A stretch of DNA of 64,000 bases from Coprousia sp963931435 (GTDB taxonomy: Bacteria; Actinomycetota; Coriobacteriia; Coriobacteriales; Coriobacteriaceae): NCBI GenBank assembly GCA_963931435.1, contig OZ007012.1:434001-498000 (forward strand). Reading direction: 5' to 3'. This document shows, one piece after another, positions 17,851 through 26,702 of the stretch. A program made the translations under genes and the position numbers. How positions within the stretch are numbered: the first letter of the stretch is position 1; every line of letters starts with the position of its first letter. Below the pieces are notes generated by a model. That model saw only the letters and a program-made list of their open reading frames with translations. It was not told where the DNA came from and searched no databases.

Positions 17851-18335
17851 CGCCCCCTTCTGGCACGTTGCCCTCGCTGCCGGCGACGTAGCCGCCGGGA
17901 ATCTCGAGCCTGCCGAGCGCGGTCTCGATGCTGCCGTCCGCGACGGTGGCGATCCCCTGCATCAGCAGCCGCGGGTCGACGTTCATGCCCTGGCCGATCC
18001 AGTCCCGGATCGTCCCGCTCAGCGCGTGCGCGAAGAAGCTCGCGATGAAGTCGCGGTCCTGCTCGCGTACGCGCCTTCCTGCCGCATGCTCGTCGACCAC
18101 GCCCTTCACGAGGTCGTGGGCCACGGGGAAGAAGATCCGGTCCGCCTGCTCGCGGCTCATGCGGTGGTAGACGCTCATGATGAGGGGTTTGTTCTCGCGC
18201 AGGGCGAGGAGCGTGTTGAGAAGGCCGGTCTGCCAGGTGTCGGCGGTCTTAGATGAGACTGTGAGGAAGTTGATGAGGGCCTTTGTGGAGATGACCGACT
18301 GGGATCAGACGCCTTGGGACGAGCGGACCGTCGTT
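17840..18335 (-). pseudogene. TetR-family regulator remnant upstream of ohyA
   Basis: The minus strand is open from 18304 to the stop at 17840-17842. It encodes DTWQTGLLNTLLALRENKPL, then IMSVYHRMSREQADRIF, then DFIASFFAHALSGTIRDWIG. This is a DhaS/fatty-acid-type TetR C-terminal ligand domain. The DNA-binding HTH is absent. An in-frame TGA (18305-18307) and a few TetR-like residues upstream (STKALINFL) indicate an internal deletion plus nonsense or frameshift. TetR genes commonly sit next to ohyA, so this was probably its regulator, and both were damaged together. Confidence 0.6.
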
Positions 18336-18810
18336 TCTCCACTTCCTGCGCGACGTTCTCCTTTTTAGATAAAGGCTAAGGCATATCCAGAGGATTTTAG
18401 GTTCAAGAGGCATGCGTGGGGTCAAATTCTATGCGGCTGTTGTCCAGTCTGCTCAAACAACGTCTGCGCCGTGCAACGATGCGTCGCCGATAATGTGTGC
18501 GAAATGGGCCATTGCTCTGAGTTTTTCGACCTTGTTTCGCTTTCCACTTTATCGAGTTCGGCAAAAAAGCGTTGGTTCTTTGGAAGCATCTTGGACCGCG
18601 TTGTCGCAGGGATGCCGGCGGATGTATTTTGCCTCGCACACCGACCGTCCAGATCACACCGGTTACTATGGACAGGCATTTGGAGGTTCGGTACCGTCGC
18701 GGCACCGCCACGACGCTTCGCGCGACGGGCGCAGGGCTGGGCGCCTCTGCCGTGGGAAGCTCCGCGTGGCGGCTGCTGGGTCGAGCGGGCTGGAAACGAA
18801 AGGGCGGTCG
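18336..18810. other. Gap before dus, no supported gene
   Basis: A stretch with more A+T than its surroundings. A 48-codon frame (ATG 18668 to TGA 18812-18814) overlaps the dus start by ATGA, and its product is Arg/Gly-rich with no RBS, so I do not call it. AAAAAGGAG on the minus strand near 18360-18370 may be the surviving ribosome site of the decayed TetR gene. Confidence 0.3.
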
Positions 18811-19785
18811 ATGATACTCTCTCTCGCTCCCATGGAGGGGATCACGGGGCAGGTGTTCCGCAGGGTCCACGCAGCGTGCTTCGGCAGGCTCGATCGCTAT
18901 TACACGCCGTTTCTCACCCCGCCGCAGGTTGGCTCGCCATTTGGCGCCAAGGCGCTCCGCGAGATCGATCCGGAGCGCAACCGGGGCTTCGACCTCGTCC
19001 CCCAGCTGCTCACGAACGACGCGGATTGCTTCGTGTGGACGGTGCGCCTGCTTGCCGAGATGGGTTACACGGAGGTGAACCTGAACCTCGGATGCCCCTC
19101 GGGAACGGTCGTCGCCAAGGGGAGGGGCTCCGGGTTCCTGCGGGATCCGGCGGCCCTCGAAGCCTTCCTGCGCGATGTGTGCGGCCGGTCATGTCTCCCG
19201 GTATCGGTCAAGACGCGGATCGGCGTCGCGCGCGACGATGAGTACGAGCGGATCCTCGCGCTGTACTGCCGCCTGCCGCTCAAGGAGCTGATCGTCCATC
19301 CGCGCCTCCAGAGCGACCGCTACGAGGGCGCGCCGCGGCGACGCCTATACGGCGAGACGCTGGCGCGGGCGCCGTTTCCCGTCGCGTACAACGGCGACAT
19401 CTTCGCGCCTGATGACATGGATGACCTGATCGAGGCCTATCCGGCGACCCGTCACGTGATGCTGGGGCGCGGCATCCTCGCCAACCCCGCGCTCGCGCGC
19501 ATGCTAGCGGGCGGCGCCCCGGCATCCGCCGCCGAGCTCAAGCGGTTCCATGACGAGCTCTTCGGCGCGTACCGGGACGAGATGGGCGGCAACGCGGTGT
19601 TCCGCATGAAGGAGTGGTGGTCCTACGCCCGCTTCTCCTTCGCCGACCCCGTTGCCGTGCACCGCGCGGTGCGGAAGGTCCGCACGGTGTCGGAGTACGA
19701 GGTAGCGGTCGAGCGCGTCTTTCGCACCCAGCGCCTTGCCGGCATCGCCCGGTTCCAGAGCGCGACGAAGGACCGCGTGCGATAG
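18811..19785 (+). CDS. tRNA-dihydrouridine synthase family protein
   Basis: 324 residues from ATG 18811 (AAAGGGCGG upstream), an FMN-dependent TIM-barrel enzyme. The start MILSLAPMEGITGQVFRR is the typical Dus FMN-binding beginning. NLNLGCPSG carries the catalytic Cys95. VSVKTRIG, ELIVHPR and VAYNGDIF are the remaining family motifs, with MLGRGILANPAL near the phosphate site. Dus proteins reduce uridine to dihydrouridine in the tRNA D-loop. The length and N-terminus resemble DusA/DusC-like members with short C-terminal regions; which uridine is modified cannot be told. The gene has no operon partner and ends about 240 bp before the tmRNA gene. Confidence 0.85.
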   Translation: MILSLAPMEGITGQVFRRVHAACFGRLDRYYTPFLTPPQVGSPFGAKALREIDPERNRGFDLVPQLLTNDADCFVWTVRLLAEMGYTEVNLNLGCPSGTVVAKGRGSGFLRDPAALEAFLRDVCGRSCLPVSVKTRIGVARDDEYERILALYCRLPLKELIVHPRLQSDRYEGAPRRRLYGETLARAPFPVAYNGDIFAPDDMDDLIEAYPATRHVMLGRGILANPALARMLAGGAPASAAELKRFHDELFGAYRDEMGGNAVFRMKEWWSYARFSFADPVAVHRAVRKVRTVSEYEVAVERVFRTQRLAGIARFQSATKDRVR

Positions 19786-19981
19786 CGCACGGTAGGCCGG
19801 AGGCTCGACCTCGCCTGTTCCCCCGCGTGAGCGCGTCGGCCACAGGCATCTTCCGTGTGGGGTGCTAACCGCGCGCCGTCCTTCTTCTTGCCTGCCCGTC
19901 GGGGATGTCCGTCCCGAGCCAGCCGCGTGCGCGGGGCATCCCCTTGAGACGCCGCGCCCAGCTGATCGGATGTCATGATGG

Positions 19982-20021
19982 AAAAGCAGGGCCTCGGCCT
20001 GCGAAGCAGACAAAGGCCCTG
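19982..20021 (-). terminator. Intrinsic terminator of the tmRNA gene
   Basis: On the minus strand CAGGGCCT pairs with AGGCCCTG around an inner GTCTGC/GCAGGC stem, followed by CTTTT. It begins nine bases past the mature tmRNA 3' end. Confidence 0.8.
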
Positions 20022-20029
20022 GAAATGGA

Positions 20030-20397
20030 TGGTGGAGCCGCGGAGAATCGAACTCCGGTCCACGAAAGCCCCCTGATCGGCATCTCCAGACTCAGTCGCT
20101 GGTTTGATCTCGGACACGTTGCGCGCAGCGACACGCTCGCGGCGTCCCAACCGGTTCGATCTTAGCCCGCGCCATACCGATTACGTGCGCGGGAGCATTC
20201 CCCTGAAATGACACCTCGTCCGGGGCGGGGAAGACCCGGGTTCGGCGTGTCGCTAATAAATTAAGCGGCAAGAGCCAGCTGAGGCTCGTAAGAAGAGTTC
20301 TTGTCAATTCATTTTGACGGTACCCCTGTTTAACGTGGCGAGGAGACCACGGCCTGCTTCCTCTCTCAGAGCTATCGTGTCGAAACCAGTCGGCCCC
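20030..20397 (-). ncRNA. ssrA: tmRNA (trans-translation RNA)
   Basis: 368 nt on the minus strand. The 5' end GGGGCCGACUGG pairs through GGGGCC with GGCUCC before the encoded 3' ACCA, and GGUUCGAUUC-like T-arm bases (AGUUCGAUUCU) precede it, forming the alanine-tRNA-like domain. The 5' segment has the conserved GGUUUCGACA. The tag frame (20261-20305 with UAA) reads DKNSSYEPQLALAA and ends in the protease-recognised LALAA. Directly before it are UGA AUU, so the resume codon is GAC or AUU rather than the common GCN. It rescues stalled ribosomes together with SmpB, which is not in this window. Confidence 0.95.
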
Positions 20398-20416
20398 TCA
20401 TAAGAGAGATCGGCCC

Positions 20417-20438
20417 GGATGCCCTTGCTCCGGCATCC
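20417..20438. repeat. Short inverted repeat upstream of the tmRNA
   Basis: GGATGCC (20417-20423) and GGCATCC (20432-20438) flank an eight-base loop, about 20 bases before the tmRNA 5' end. It may belong to the precursor leader removed by RNase P, or be a regulatory dyad. Confidence 0.4.
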
Positions 20439-20639
20439 GATTCGACCTTGTCAAAGTGCTGCAAGACCTGGGTGCGAGCACCGATCTTGGATTACTCAGT
20501 CTACCACGTCGCGCGGGTACGGGAGCGCCCTGCGGATGGATTGTTGAGATTCTGGGCAAGGATTTCCGGTAGATCATGGACCCAGCGCCCGGCGTGCACC
20601 TGGGCGGCCGTCCCGGTGCCTCTGGGCGCGCCGGGTCCC

Positions 20640-21503
20640 TCAGCGCACCGGCAAAGGGCAGCTGTCGCGATAGGCGCGCGGCGACTGTCCCACCATCTGC
20701 GAGAACCGATAGGAGAAGTTGCTCTCGCTGTTGAATCCCACGGCGCGGGCGATGGCGCTCACGCGCTCGTCGGTCTCGGCGAGCAGCTCCTTGGCGCGCG
20801 TGATGCGGTAGCGCAGCAGGTACTCATAGGGCGTGGTGCCCAGCTGCTTGCGGAAGAGCTTCATGAGGTAGGAGGGGCTCACCTGCGCGGCGCGGGCCAT
20901 GTCGTCGAGCGAGACGTTCTCGGCATAGGCCCTCTCGACGAGCGCGCAGACGCGCTGCACGGCGGATTCGCCGGTGGCAGCGTCGGGCGCGGCCTGGGCG
21001 CTGCCGACCATCTCGGCCAGGAGGCTGTGGATGGCGAGTCCCACCGTCGTGACGGGCAGGATGCCCGGCTTCTAGAGGTTGGCGGCGATGGCCGAGAAGT
21101 GGCGCCGGGCGATAGACTCGGCGAGGGGGACCGGATGGAGCGCGCCGATGCCGAGCGGGCGCGCCAGCTCGCGCACGCCCGCGCCGTCGATGTGCGCCCA
21201 GAGATGGTACCAGCGCTCCTCGCCGGATGCGGTGTGGTAGCGCTGGGGCGATCGGCAGTCGATGAGCAGCGCCATGCCCCTCTTGAGCGCGGCGCGCCCG
21301 CCGCCCTGCTCGATCGACCCGCATCCTTCCAGCGTGTAGAACAGCTCGTAGCTGTCCTTCTCCGACCGATCGGTGAAGAAGCTGCCGTGCGCGAAGAACT
21401 CGCCCTGCTCGGAGCAGAAGAACGGCTGGGCGCGCTCGAGCTCTCCCGGCGTCGAGCGGAGCCAGGTGCTGCGGCTCTCGAGATCGAGGTTGTAAGCGAG
21501 CAT
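20640..21503 (-). pseudogene. AraC-family regulator split by an in-frame amber codon
   Basis: One continuous frame from ATG 21503 to the stop at 20640 is interrupted only by TAG at codon 144 (21072-21074). The N-terminal part has the cupin-like sensor (ELFYTLEGCGSIEQGGG, RYHTASGEERWYHLWAHIDG). The part after the stop has two complete AraC HTH motifs (VSLDDMARAAQVSPSYLMKL, TDERVSAIARAVGFNSESNF). It is divergent from rhaB by 200 bp, the usual place of RhaS/RhaR-type activators. GTG 21044 could restart the DNA-binding half alone. Alternatives to inactivation are a sequencing error, stop read-through, or two separately translated proteins. Confidence 0.7.
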
Positions 21504-21705
21504 GCGGTCTCCTTCGTGCGGGCGCCCCGGCGCGCGGCGATTTGGACGATATATCGAAAGGAGCGAGCGGACTTACTGTATGGAGTCACCGTTCTTTCAA
21601 AAATATACTGAACGCAGCGGCGAACGCCAGGGTCGTTCGGCGCTTTTTTCGGCGTGCGGCCGTTCCGGTCGCACGGATGGCGGCGGACGCGGGAGGAGCG
21701 CGCGT

Positions 21706-23136
21706 ATGGGCAAGCGGCATCTGGCGATCGATATCGGGGCGTCGAGCGGGCGCGCCATCGTGGGCGAGGTGGTGGACGGCAAGCTCAGCCTTACCGAGGT
21801 CTACCGCTTCGACAACGGGCTCGTCGAGCGCGGCGGCCACCTGTGCTGGGACATCGACGCGCTGGCCGAGAACGTGGTCGCGGGGCTCGCGGCCGCCCGC
21901 GAGCGGGGCCTTGCGCCCGAGACCGTGGGCATCGACACCTGGGCTGTGGACTACGTGCTGCTGGACGAGGCGGGCGCGCGCATCGGCGACGCCGTGGCCT
22001 ACCGCGACGGGCGCACCGAGGGCGTGCGCGAGGAGCTCGAGCGCGCGGGCGTGCTCGACTTCGCCGAGCACTACGAGCGCACGGGGATCCAGTTCCAGCG
22101 CTTCAACACCGTCTACCAGCTCGTAGCGCAGAAGCGCGAGCACCCCGAGGAGCTCGAGCGCGCTCGCACCTTCCTCATGATTCCGGATTACTTGGGCTAT
22201 GTGCTCACGGGCGTGGCGGCCAACGAGTACACCAACGCCTCGACCACCGCGCTCGTGGGGGCGCGCAGCCGTACCTGGGACGACGAGCTCATCGAGCGCC
22301 TGGGGCTGCCGCGCGGCATCTTCCAGCGCATCCTCGAGCCGGGCGAGGCCCTCGGCCGGCTTGCGCCGGCGGTGCGCGAGCGCGTGGGCTTTGACGCCAC
22401 GGTGATCGCCCCGGCCACGCACGACACCGGCTCCGCCTGGCTCGCCGTGCCCGCGGCCGACCCGGCGGCTGCCTACCTCTCGAGCGGCACGTGGAGCCTG
22501 CTTGGCTGCGAGAGTACCGAGCCCGTGACCACGCCGGCGAGCGCGCGGGCGAACTTCACCAACGAGGGCGGCGCCTACGGCACCTACCGCTACCTCAAGA
22601 ACATCATGGGCATGTGGATGGTCCAGAGCATCCGCCGCGAGCTCGGCCCGCGTGCGGACGGCAAGCTGCCGAGCTTTGACACGCTCATCGACGAGGCGTT
22701 CGCCGCGCGCGGGGACTTCCCGCTGCTCGACGTGGACGCCGACCGCTTTCTTGCGCCGGACTCCATGGTGGAGGAGGTGCGTGCCGCGTGCCGCGAGGCG
22801 GGCGGTCCTGTGCCCGAGGCGCCGGGCGAGCTCGTGCGCTGCGTGTACGACTCGCTTGCGGCCGACTACGCCCGTGCCATCGCGGAGCTCGGCGAGCTTA
22901 CGGGCGTGCCCCGCACCTGCGTGAACATCGTGGGCGGCGGCAGCCAGAACCGCTACATGAATCAGGCCACGGCCAACGCCTGCGGTGTCCCGGTCTTTGC
23001 CGGGCCCACCGAGGGCACGGCGCTCGGCAACCTGATCGTGCAGCTCGTCGCGTCAGGCGAGGTTGCCGACCTCGCGGCGGCGCGCGAGATGGTCCGTGCG
23101 AGCTTTGACGTGCGCCGGATCGACCCGCAGCGCTGA
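21706..23136 (+). CDS. rhaB: Rhamnulokinase (FGGY family)
   Basis: 476 residues from ATG 21706, with GGGAGGAG upstream; the open frame before it is not conserved. FGGY sugar-kinase hallmarks are AIDIGASSGRAIVGEV at the start, GIDTWAVDYVLLDEAG, YRDGRT, HDTGSAWLAVP and the C-terminal NIVGGGSQNRYMNQATANAC. HDTGSA and YLSSGTWSLLG are typical of RhaB. It phosphorylates L-rhamnulose at O-1 in the cytoplasm. It heads a three-gene run (kinase, isomerase, aldolase) on one strand. Regulation is probably by the divergent, now interrupted, AraC protein. A TATACT hexamer (21604-21609) is a candidate -10. Confidence 0.9.
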   Translation: MGKRHLAIDIGASSGRAIVGEVVDGKLSLTEVYRFDNGLVERGGHLCWDIDALAENVVAGLAAARERGLAPETVGIDTWAVDYVLLDEAGARIGDAVAYRDGRTEGVREELERAGVLDFAEHYERTGIQFQRFNTVYQLVAQKREHPEELERARTFLMIPDYLGYVLTGVAANEYTNASTTALVGARSRTWDDELIERLGLPRGIFQRILEPGEALGRLAPAVRERVGFDATVIAPATHDTGSAWLAVPAADPAAAYLSSGTWSLLGCESTEPVTTPASARANFTNEGGAYGTYRYLKNIMGMWMVQSIRRELGPRADGKLPSFDTLIDEAFAARGDFPLLDVDADRFLAPDSMVEEVRAACREAGGPVPEAPGELVRCVYDSLAADYARAIAELGELTGVPRTCVNIVGGGSQNRYMNQATANACGVPVFAGPTEGTALGNLIVQLVASGEVADLAAAREMVRASFDVRRIDPQR

Positions 23137-23301
23137 CGTGACATCGGGGACGGCTTCATTTTCCGCGTGACGGAAAGGCCTGCCCCATTGCTACGGTTTT
23201 GGCACGGTCCGGGTGCCATCGTCCGCATGCTTCGGCGTCCGTTCGTCCATCAGGCAAATCCTCCCGTGCAATTCGGGAAGTCGAGAGAATCGAGGTACAA
23301 G

Positions 23302-24783
23302 ATGTCCTCCCATCAGGCTGAATGCCCGACCACCGCGCCGGTGCCGGCGTGCGCGCCGCTCGTGGAGACCCGCGCCAAGGTGGGCGTGTTCTCCATCGCG
23401 CTGGGCGCGTACCTGCCGCAGTTCCCGCAGCTCGTGCCCAACTTCGAGCAGCAGTACGCTGACTTTTTGGCAACGCTGCCCACCGCCGTCGACATCGTCG
23501 ACGGCGGCATGGTGACCACCAAGGAGGCGGCCCAGGAAGCGGGCGACAAGTTCCGCGCCGCCGACGTGGACCTGGTCATCCTCCAGATGCTCACCTACGC
23601 CACCTCCTACAACGTGCTGCCGGCCGTGCGCGACCTCAACGTGCCTGTTGTGGTGGTAAACGTGCAGAAGAAGGCGCAGCCCGACTACGCCGCGACCGAC
23701 ATCCCCACCTGGCTGGGCGACCTCTACGCCTGCGGCGCCCCCGGCGAGGTCGTGGCCGACCTCAATCGCGCCGGCAAGCGGCACGCCGTCATCACGGGCG
23801 TCGTGGAGGGCGGCGACCCCGAGGTCGCGCGCCAGCTCGACGAGTGGTGCCGTGCGGCCCAGGTGCGCCGCCGCCTCCGCCGCACCAACATCGCCCAGAT
23901 CGGCCGCCCCTATCCGGGCATGATGGACCTCTACATCGACGAGACCAACCTCTATAACCGTCTTGGCCTCTACACCAAGCAGTTCGACTGGGAGAAGATG
24001 TGGGCCATCGCCGACAACGTGGACGACCAGGCGGCGATCGACGCCAAGGCGGCTGAGATCCTCGACACCTTCGACGTGGAGGGTGGCGCCGCGGTCTCCG
24101 ACGAGCCCATCCAGGAGATGGCGCGCTACGTGCTGGCCTTTGAGCAGTGGGTGCGCGACGAGGAGATCGGCCTCGTGGCGAGCCACTACGACGGCTATGC
24201 CAAAGGCCAGGCCGGCGTGCTGGACTCCATGCTCATCCCGGCGTTCTCGATGCTCATCAAGCAGGGGACGGCCTGCGCCGTGGAGGGCGACATGAAGGTC
24301 GCCGTTGCCATGAGCATCTTGAAGACCATCGCCGGCACGGGTCAGCTCTCCGAGATGTACTCCATCGACTTCCCCGAGGACATCGTCATCATCGGGCACT
24401 CCGGCTCCGGCGACGCGGCCATCTCCACCGCGAAGAAGCCCACGCTCAAGGTGGTGCCGGTGTTTCACGGCAAGACCGGCGGCGGGTACCTCACGCAATT
24501 CTATCCGGGGCTCGGCACGGTCACGTTCTTGGGGATCACGCAGGATGGCGACGGCCACTTCAAGTTCGTGGTGGCGGAAGGCGAGAACGTCGACGGCCCG
24601 ATCTTCACCTTCGGCGACACCAACATGCGCATGAGGTTCTCGATCGGGGCGCGCGCGTTCATGAACCGCTGGAACGAGACCGGCCCCACGCACCACATGG
24701 CGGCGGCACTCGGCAGCCACACGGACACGATCCTCAAGGTGGCAAAGATCCTGGACGTGCCCGTCGAGGTGGTCTGTCGCTGA
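23302..24783 (+). CDS. FucI/AraA-type sugar isomerase, likely L-rhamnose isomerase by context
   Basis: 493 residues from ATG 23302 (GAGG seven bases upstream). The fold pattern is that of the L-fucose/L-arabinose isomerase superfamily (COG2407-like). An N-terminal Rossmann-like region includes VGVFSIALGAYLPQF and VDLVILQMLTYATS. The metal-site region includes GTACAVEGDMKVA, and a C-terminal GPTHHMAAALGSH supplies likely His ligands. It is unrelated to canonical RhaA or RhaI. Its position between rhaB and rhaD, with no other isomerase nearby, suggests that it makes L-rhamnulose from L-rhamnose. L-fucose or another 6-deoxyhexose is possible. The family call is firm and the substrate is inferred. 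Confidence 0.75.
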   Translation: MSSHQAECPTTAPVPACAPLVETRAKVGVFSIALGAYLPQFPQLVPNFEQQYADFLATLPTAVDIVDGGMVTTKEAAQEAGDKFRAADVDLVILQMLTYATSYNVLPAVRDLNVPVVVVNVQKKAQPDYAATDIPTWLGDLYACGAPGEVVADLNRAGKRHAVITGVVEGGDPEVARQLDEWCRAAQVRRRLRRTNIAQIGRPYPGMMDLYIDETNLYNRLGLYTKQFDWEKMWAIADNVDDQAAIDAKAAEILDTFDVEGGAAVSDEPIQEMARYVLAFEQWVRDEEIGLVASHYDGYAKGQAGVLDSMLIPAFSMLIKQGTACAVEGDMKVAVAMSILKTIAGTGQLSEMYSIDFPEDIVIIGHSGSGDAAISTAKKPTLKVVPVFHGKTGGGYLTQFYPGLGTVTFLGITQDGDGHFKFVVAEGENVDGPIFTFGDTNMRMRFSIGARAFMNRWNETGPTHHMAAALGSHTDTILKVAKILDVPVEVVCR

Positions 24784-25086
24784 GCGGGGCGCCCCTCAGT
24801 CGCCTGACGCAGGTCCGCTGTCGCGCCGATGCCGCGGACCGTGCTGAGAGGCGGGGAGGTTTGCCCCCGGGTCCGCCGGATCGCCCGAATCGAATGCGGC
24901 GGGCGCGTTGCGGTGGACCTCGCGTTTGGCTGGCAGGGTTTCTGCCCGAGGGCATTCATCCGACTCGGCGCATCGAGAGCGAGCCGTTGCGCCGTTCATA
25001 CATGTTGAGCGCGGCAACCCGGTGCGGGCATCCCGGGTTGGAAATCGGGGCGTAGCGCCTCGAAGAGACAAGAGAGAGGAACAACC
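24784..25086 (+). other. Gap between isomerase and rhaD
   Basis: 303 bp without a gene I can support on either strand. There is no strong terminator or promoter, so rhaD may be co-transcribed with the isomerase. An AGAGAGGA ribosome site for rhaD is at its end. Confidence 0.4.
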
Positions 25087-25914
25087 ATGACTGACATTTT
25101 GAAGACGCCGGCGGTCGAGGGCTTCATCCGCATGTGCGAGGACGGCTGGCTGCAGGGCTGGCACGAGCGCAACGGCGGCAACCTCACCTACCGCATGACC
25201 GAAAAGGACGTGGAGGCCGCGCGCCCCGCCTTTGCCGCGGAGCCCGGCGCGTGGCACGAGATGGGCGTGACCTGCGAGAACCTCGCCGGTGAGTTCTTCA
25301 TCACCACCGGTTCGGGCAAGTACTTCCGCAACGTCCCCCTGGCGCCCGCGGCCAACATCGGCATCGTGGAGATCAACGATGCCGGCAGCGCTTGGCGGAT
25401 CGTGTGGGGCCTCGAGAACGGCGCCGTGCCCACGAGCGAGTTCCCCACGCACTTTATGAACCACAGCGTGCGCAAGCGCGTGACCGACGGTGCCAACCGC
25501 GTGATCTACCACTGCCACGCCACCAACGTGATCGCGCTCACCTACGTGCTGCCCCTCACCGACCGCGACTTTACCCGCCCGCTGTGGCAGAGCGCCACGG
25601 AGTGCCCCGTGGTCTTTCCTGAGGGCGTGGGCGTGGTGCCGTGGATGGTCCCCGGCGGCGTAGACATCGCCAAGGCCACGAGCAAGCTCATGGAGACCTA
25701 CCAGGCGGCCGTCTGGGCGCAGCACGGCCTCTTTGCGAGCGGCCCGGACTTCGACACGACCTTCGGCCTGGCGCACACCATCGAGAAGAGCGCCGAGATC
25801 TACGTGAAGGTCCTCTCGACGGGGCTCCCCGTGCGGCAGACCATCGAGGACGACAGCCTGCGCGCTATCGCCCGCGACTTCGGCGTGACGCTCAACGAGG
25901 CGTTCTTGGACTAG
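25087..25914 (+). CDS. rhaD: L-rhamnulose-1-phosphate aldolase
   Basis: 275 residues, essentially the E. coli RhaD length (274). It is a class II zinc aldolase with HCHATN at 142-147, giving zinc ligands His142 and His144, a third at His213 (WAQHGLF), and Glu118 (TSEFPTHF) in the catalytic position. NGGNLTYR near the N-terminus and TTGSGKYF form the phosphate site. It cleaves L-rhamnulose 1-phosphate to dihydroxyacetone phosphate and L-lactaldehyde in the cytoplasm. It is last in the rhaB-isomerase-rhaD run and is followed by a strong terminator. No lactaldehyde reductase or dehydrogenase is seen in the window. Confidence 0.93.
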   Translation: MTDILKTPAVEGFIRMCEDGWLQGWHERNGGNLTYRMTEKDVEAARPAFAAEPGAWHEMGVTCENLAGEFFITTGSGKYFRNVPLAPAANIGIVEINDAGSAWRIVWGLENGAVPTSEFPTHFMNHSVRKRVTDGANRVIYHCHATNVIALTYVLPLTDRDFTRPLWQSATECPVVFPEGVGVVPWMVPGGVDIAKATSKLMETYQAAVWAQHGLFASGPDFDTTFGLAHTIEKSAEIYVKVLSTGLPVRQTIEDDSLRAIARDFGVTLNEAFLD

Positions 25915-25972
25915 CCTCGTTCGCAGCTCGCGCGATTGCAGCGTGCAGCGGTTTACGTAAGCCTGTATCAGA

Positions 25973-26003
25973 GCCCTCGTCGGTACGCCCGGCGAGGGCT
26001 TTT
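25973..26003 (+). terminator. Intrinsic terminator after rhaD
   Basis: GCCCTCG (25973-25979) pairs with CGAGGGC (25993-25999) and is followed by TTTT. It closes the rhamnose operon. Confidence 0.85.
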
Positions 26004-26066
26004 GGCGTAAGCTCCATCCTCTATTTTCAGACGCCCTGTCGGCTTTAGACGGATGCGTCGATGTTT

Positions 26067-26475
26067 CTACCGCAGCGGCGAGGTCCGGTACTCCTGGGGT
26101 GTCATGCCCGCATACTCATGGAAGCGCCGGTAGAACTGCGTGAGGTTCGAGATGCCCACGCTCTGCGCAATCTCGTAAATGGGCTCTTGCGAGCTTCGGA
26201 GCATGCGCGATGCATGGCGCATGCGCTCCTCGTTAACGAGCTGCTTAAACGTGCGCGCCGTCTCGCGCTTGATGTACGCGCTCGGGTACGACGCGTCGTA
26301 GCCAAGCTCGTCTGCCAGCGCGCTCAGACGCCCTTCCCGATAATGCTGCGCCACATATTCGTGCACGCGCCCCACAAGCTCCGAGTCTTTTCTTGCGCTC
26401 TTCGGCGAGGCGGTGTCGGGTTCGTTCGACCTGATGAGATGGGTAATCAGGGCGGCGTGCGGCCGCCGGAGTTGA
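26067..26475 (-). pseudogene. AraC-family regulator, C-terminal remnant
   Basis: The conserved part encodes both AraC HTH motifs: RLSALADELGYDASYPSAYI, then EPIYEIAQSVGISNLTQF with YAGMTPQEYR. The in-frame sequence upstream (HAALITHLIRSNEP) still looks coding for a short way and then loses any family pattern. The sensor domain of 150-180 residues is missing and the only starts are internal (GTG 26375). It may once have controlled the rhamnose cluster or the neighbouring FMN reductase. A free two-HTH peptide could still bind DNA if translated from GTG 26375. Confidence 0.6.
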
Positions 26476-26632
26476 GGTGAGCATCGCGGTGCCCGCGGGG
26501 GTCGATGTGGATACCGCGGCGCTCGCCGCGCACGAGGGCGTCTCGGTTGTTATGGGTGCCTGATTCGCGCCTGCGGCATCCTCGGAGTGCGGCCGTGCTG
26601 CCCCGATACCGCACACCCAGATGCCGCTTTTT

Positions 26633-26702
26633 CGATTGGGGAACGCATAGTACAGAATAGCCCGCTTTCAGGTTTCATTCTGTACAATGCGTTCCCCAAT
26701 CG
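26633..26702. repeat. Long hairpin element 1 (26-bp arms)
   Basis: The left arm 26633-26658 and right arm 26677-26702 match inverted at 25 of 26 positions around an 18-base loop. On the minus strand the apical part carries AGAAT, AACCTG, AGCG and TCTG in that order. Hairpin 2 at 27534-27597 carries the same four blocks although its outer stem differs. The element lies in a gene-free stretch between the AraC remnant and the FMN reductase. It could be a palindromic mobile repeat or a structured RNA. Confidence 0.8.

Noticed and set aside
18668..18814. 48-codon frame overlapping the dus start by ATGA
   Set aside because: Arg/Gly-rich product and no ribosome site. The overlap is probably chance.
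23191..24720. 509-codon minus-strand frame opposite the isomerase
   Set aside because: Shadow frame with no recognised motif.
26455..26563. Plus-strand frame ending in a VSVVMGA-like sequence, possibly a gene 3' end
   Set aside because: Too short to place in a family, and antisense to the upstream part of the AraC remnant.
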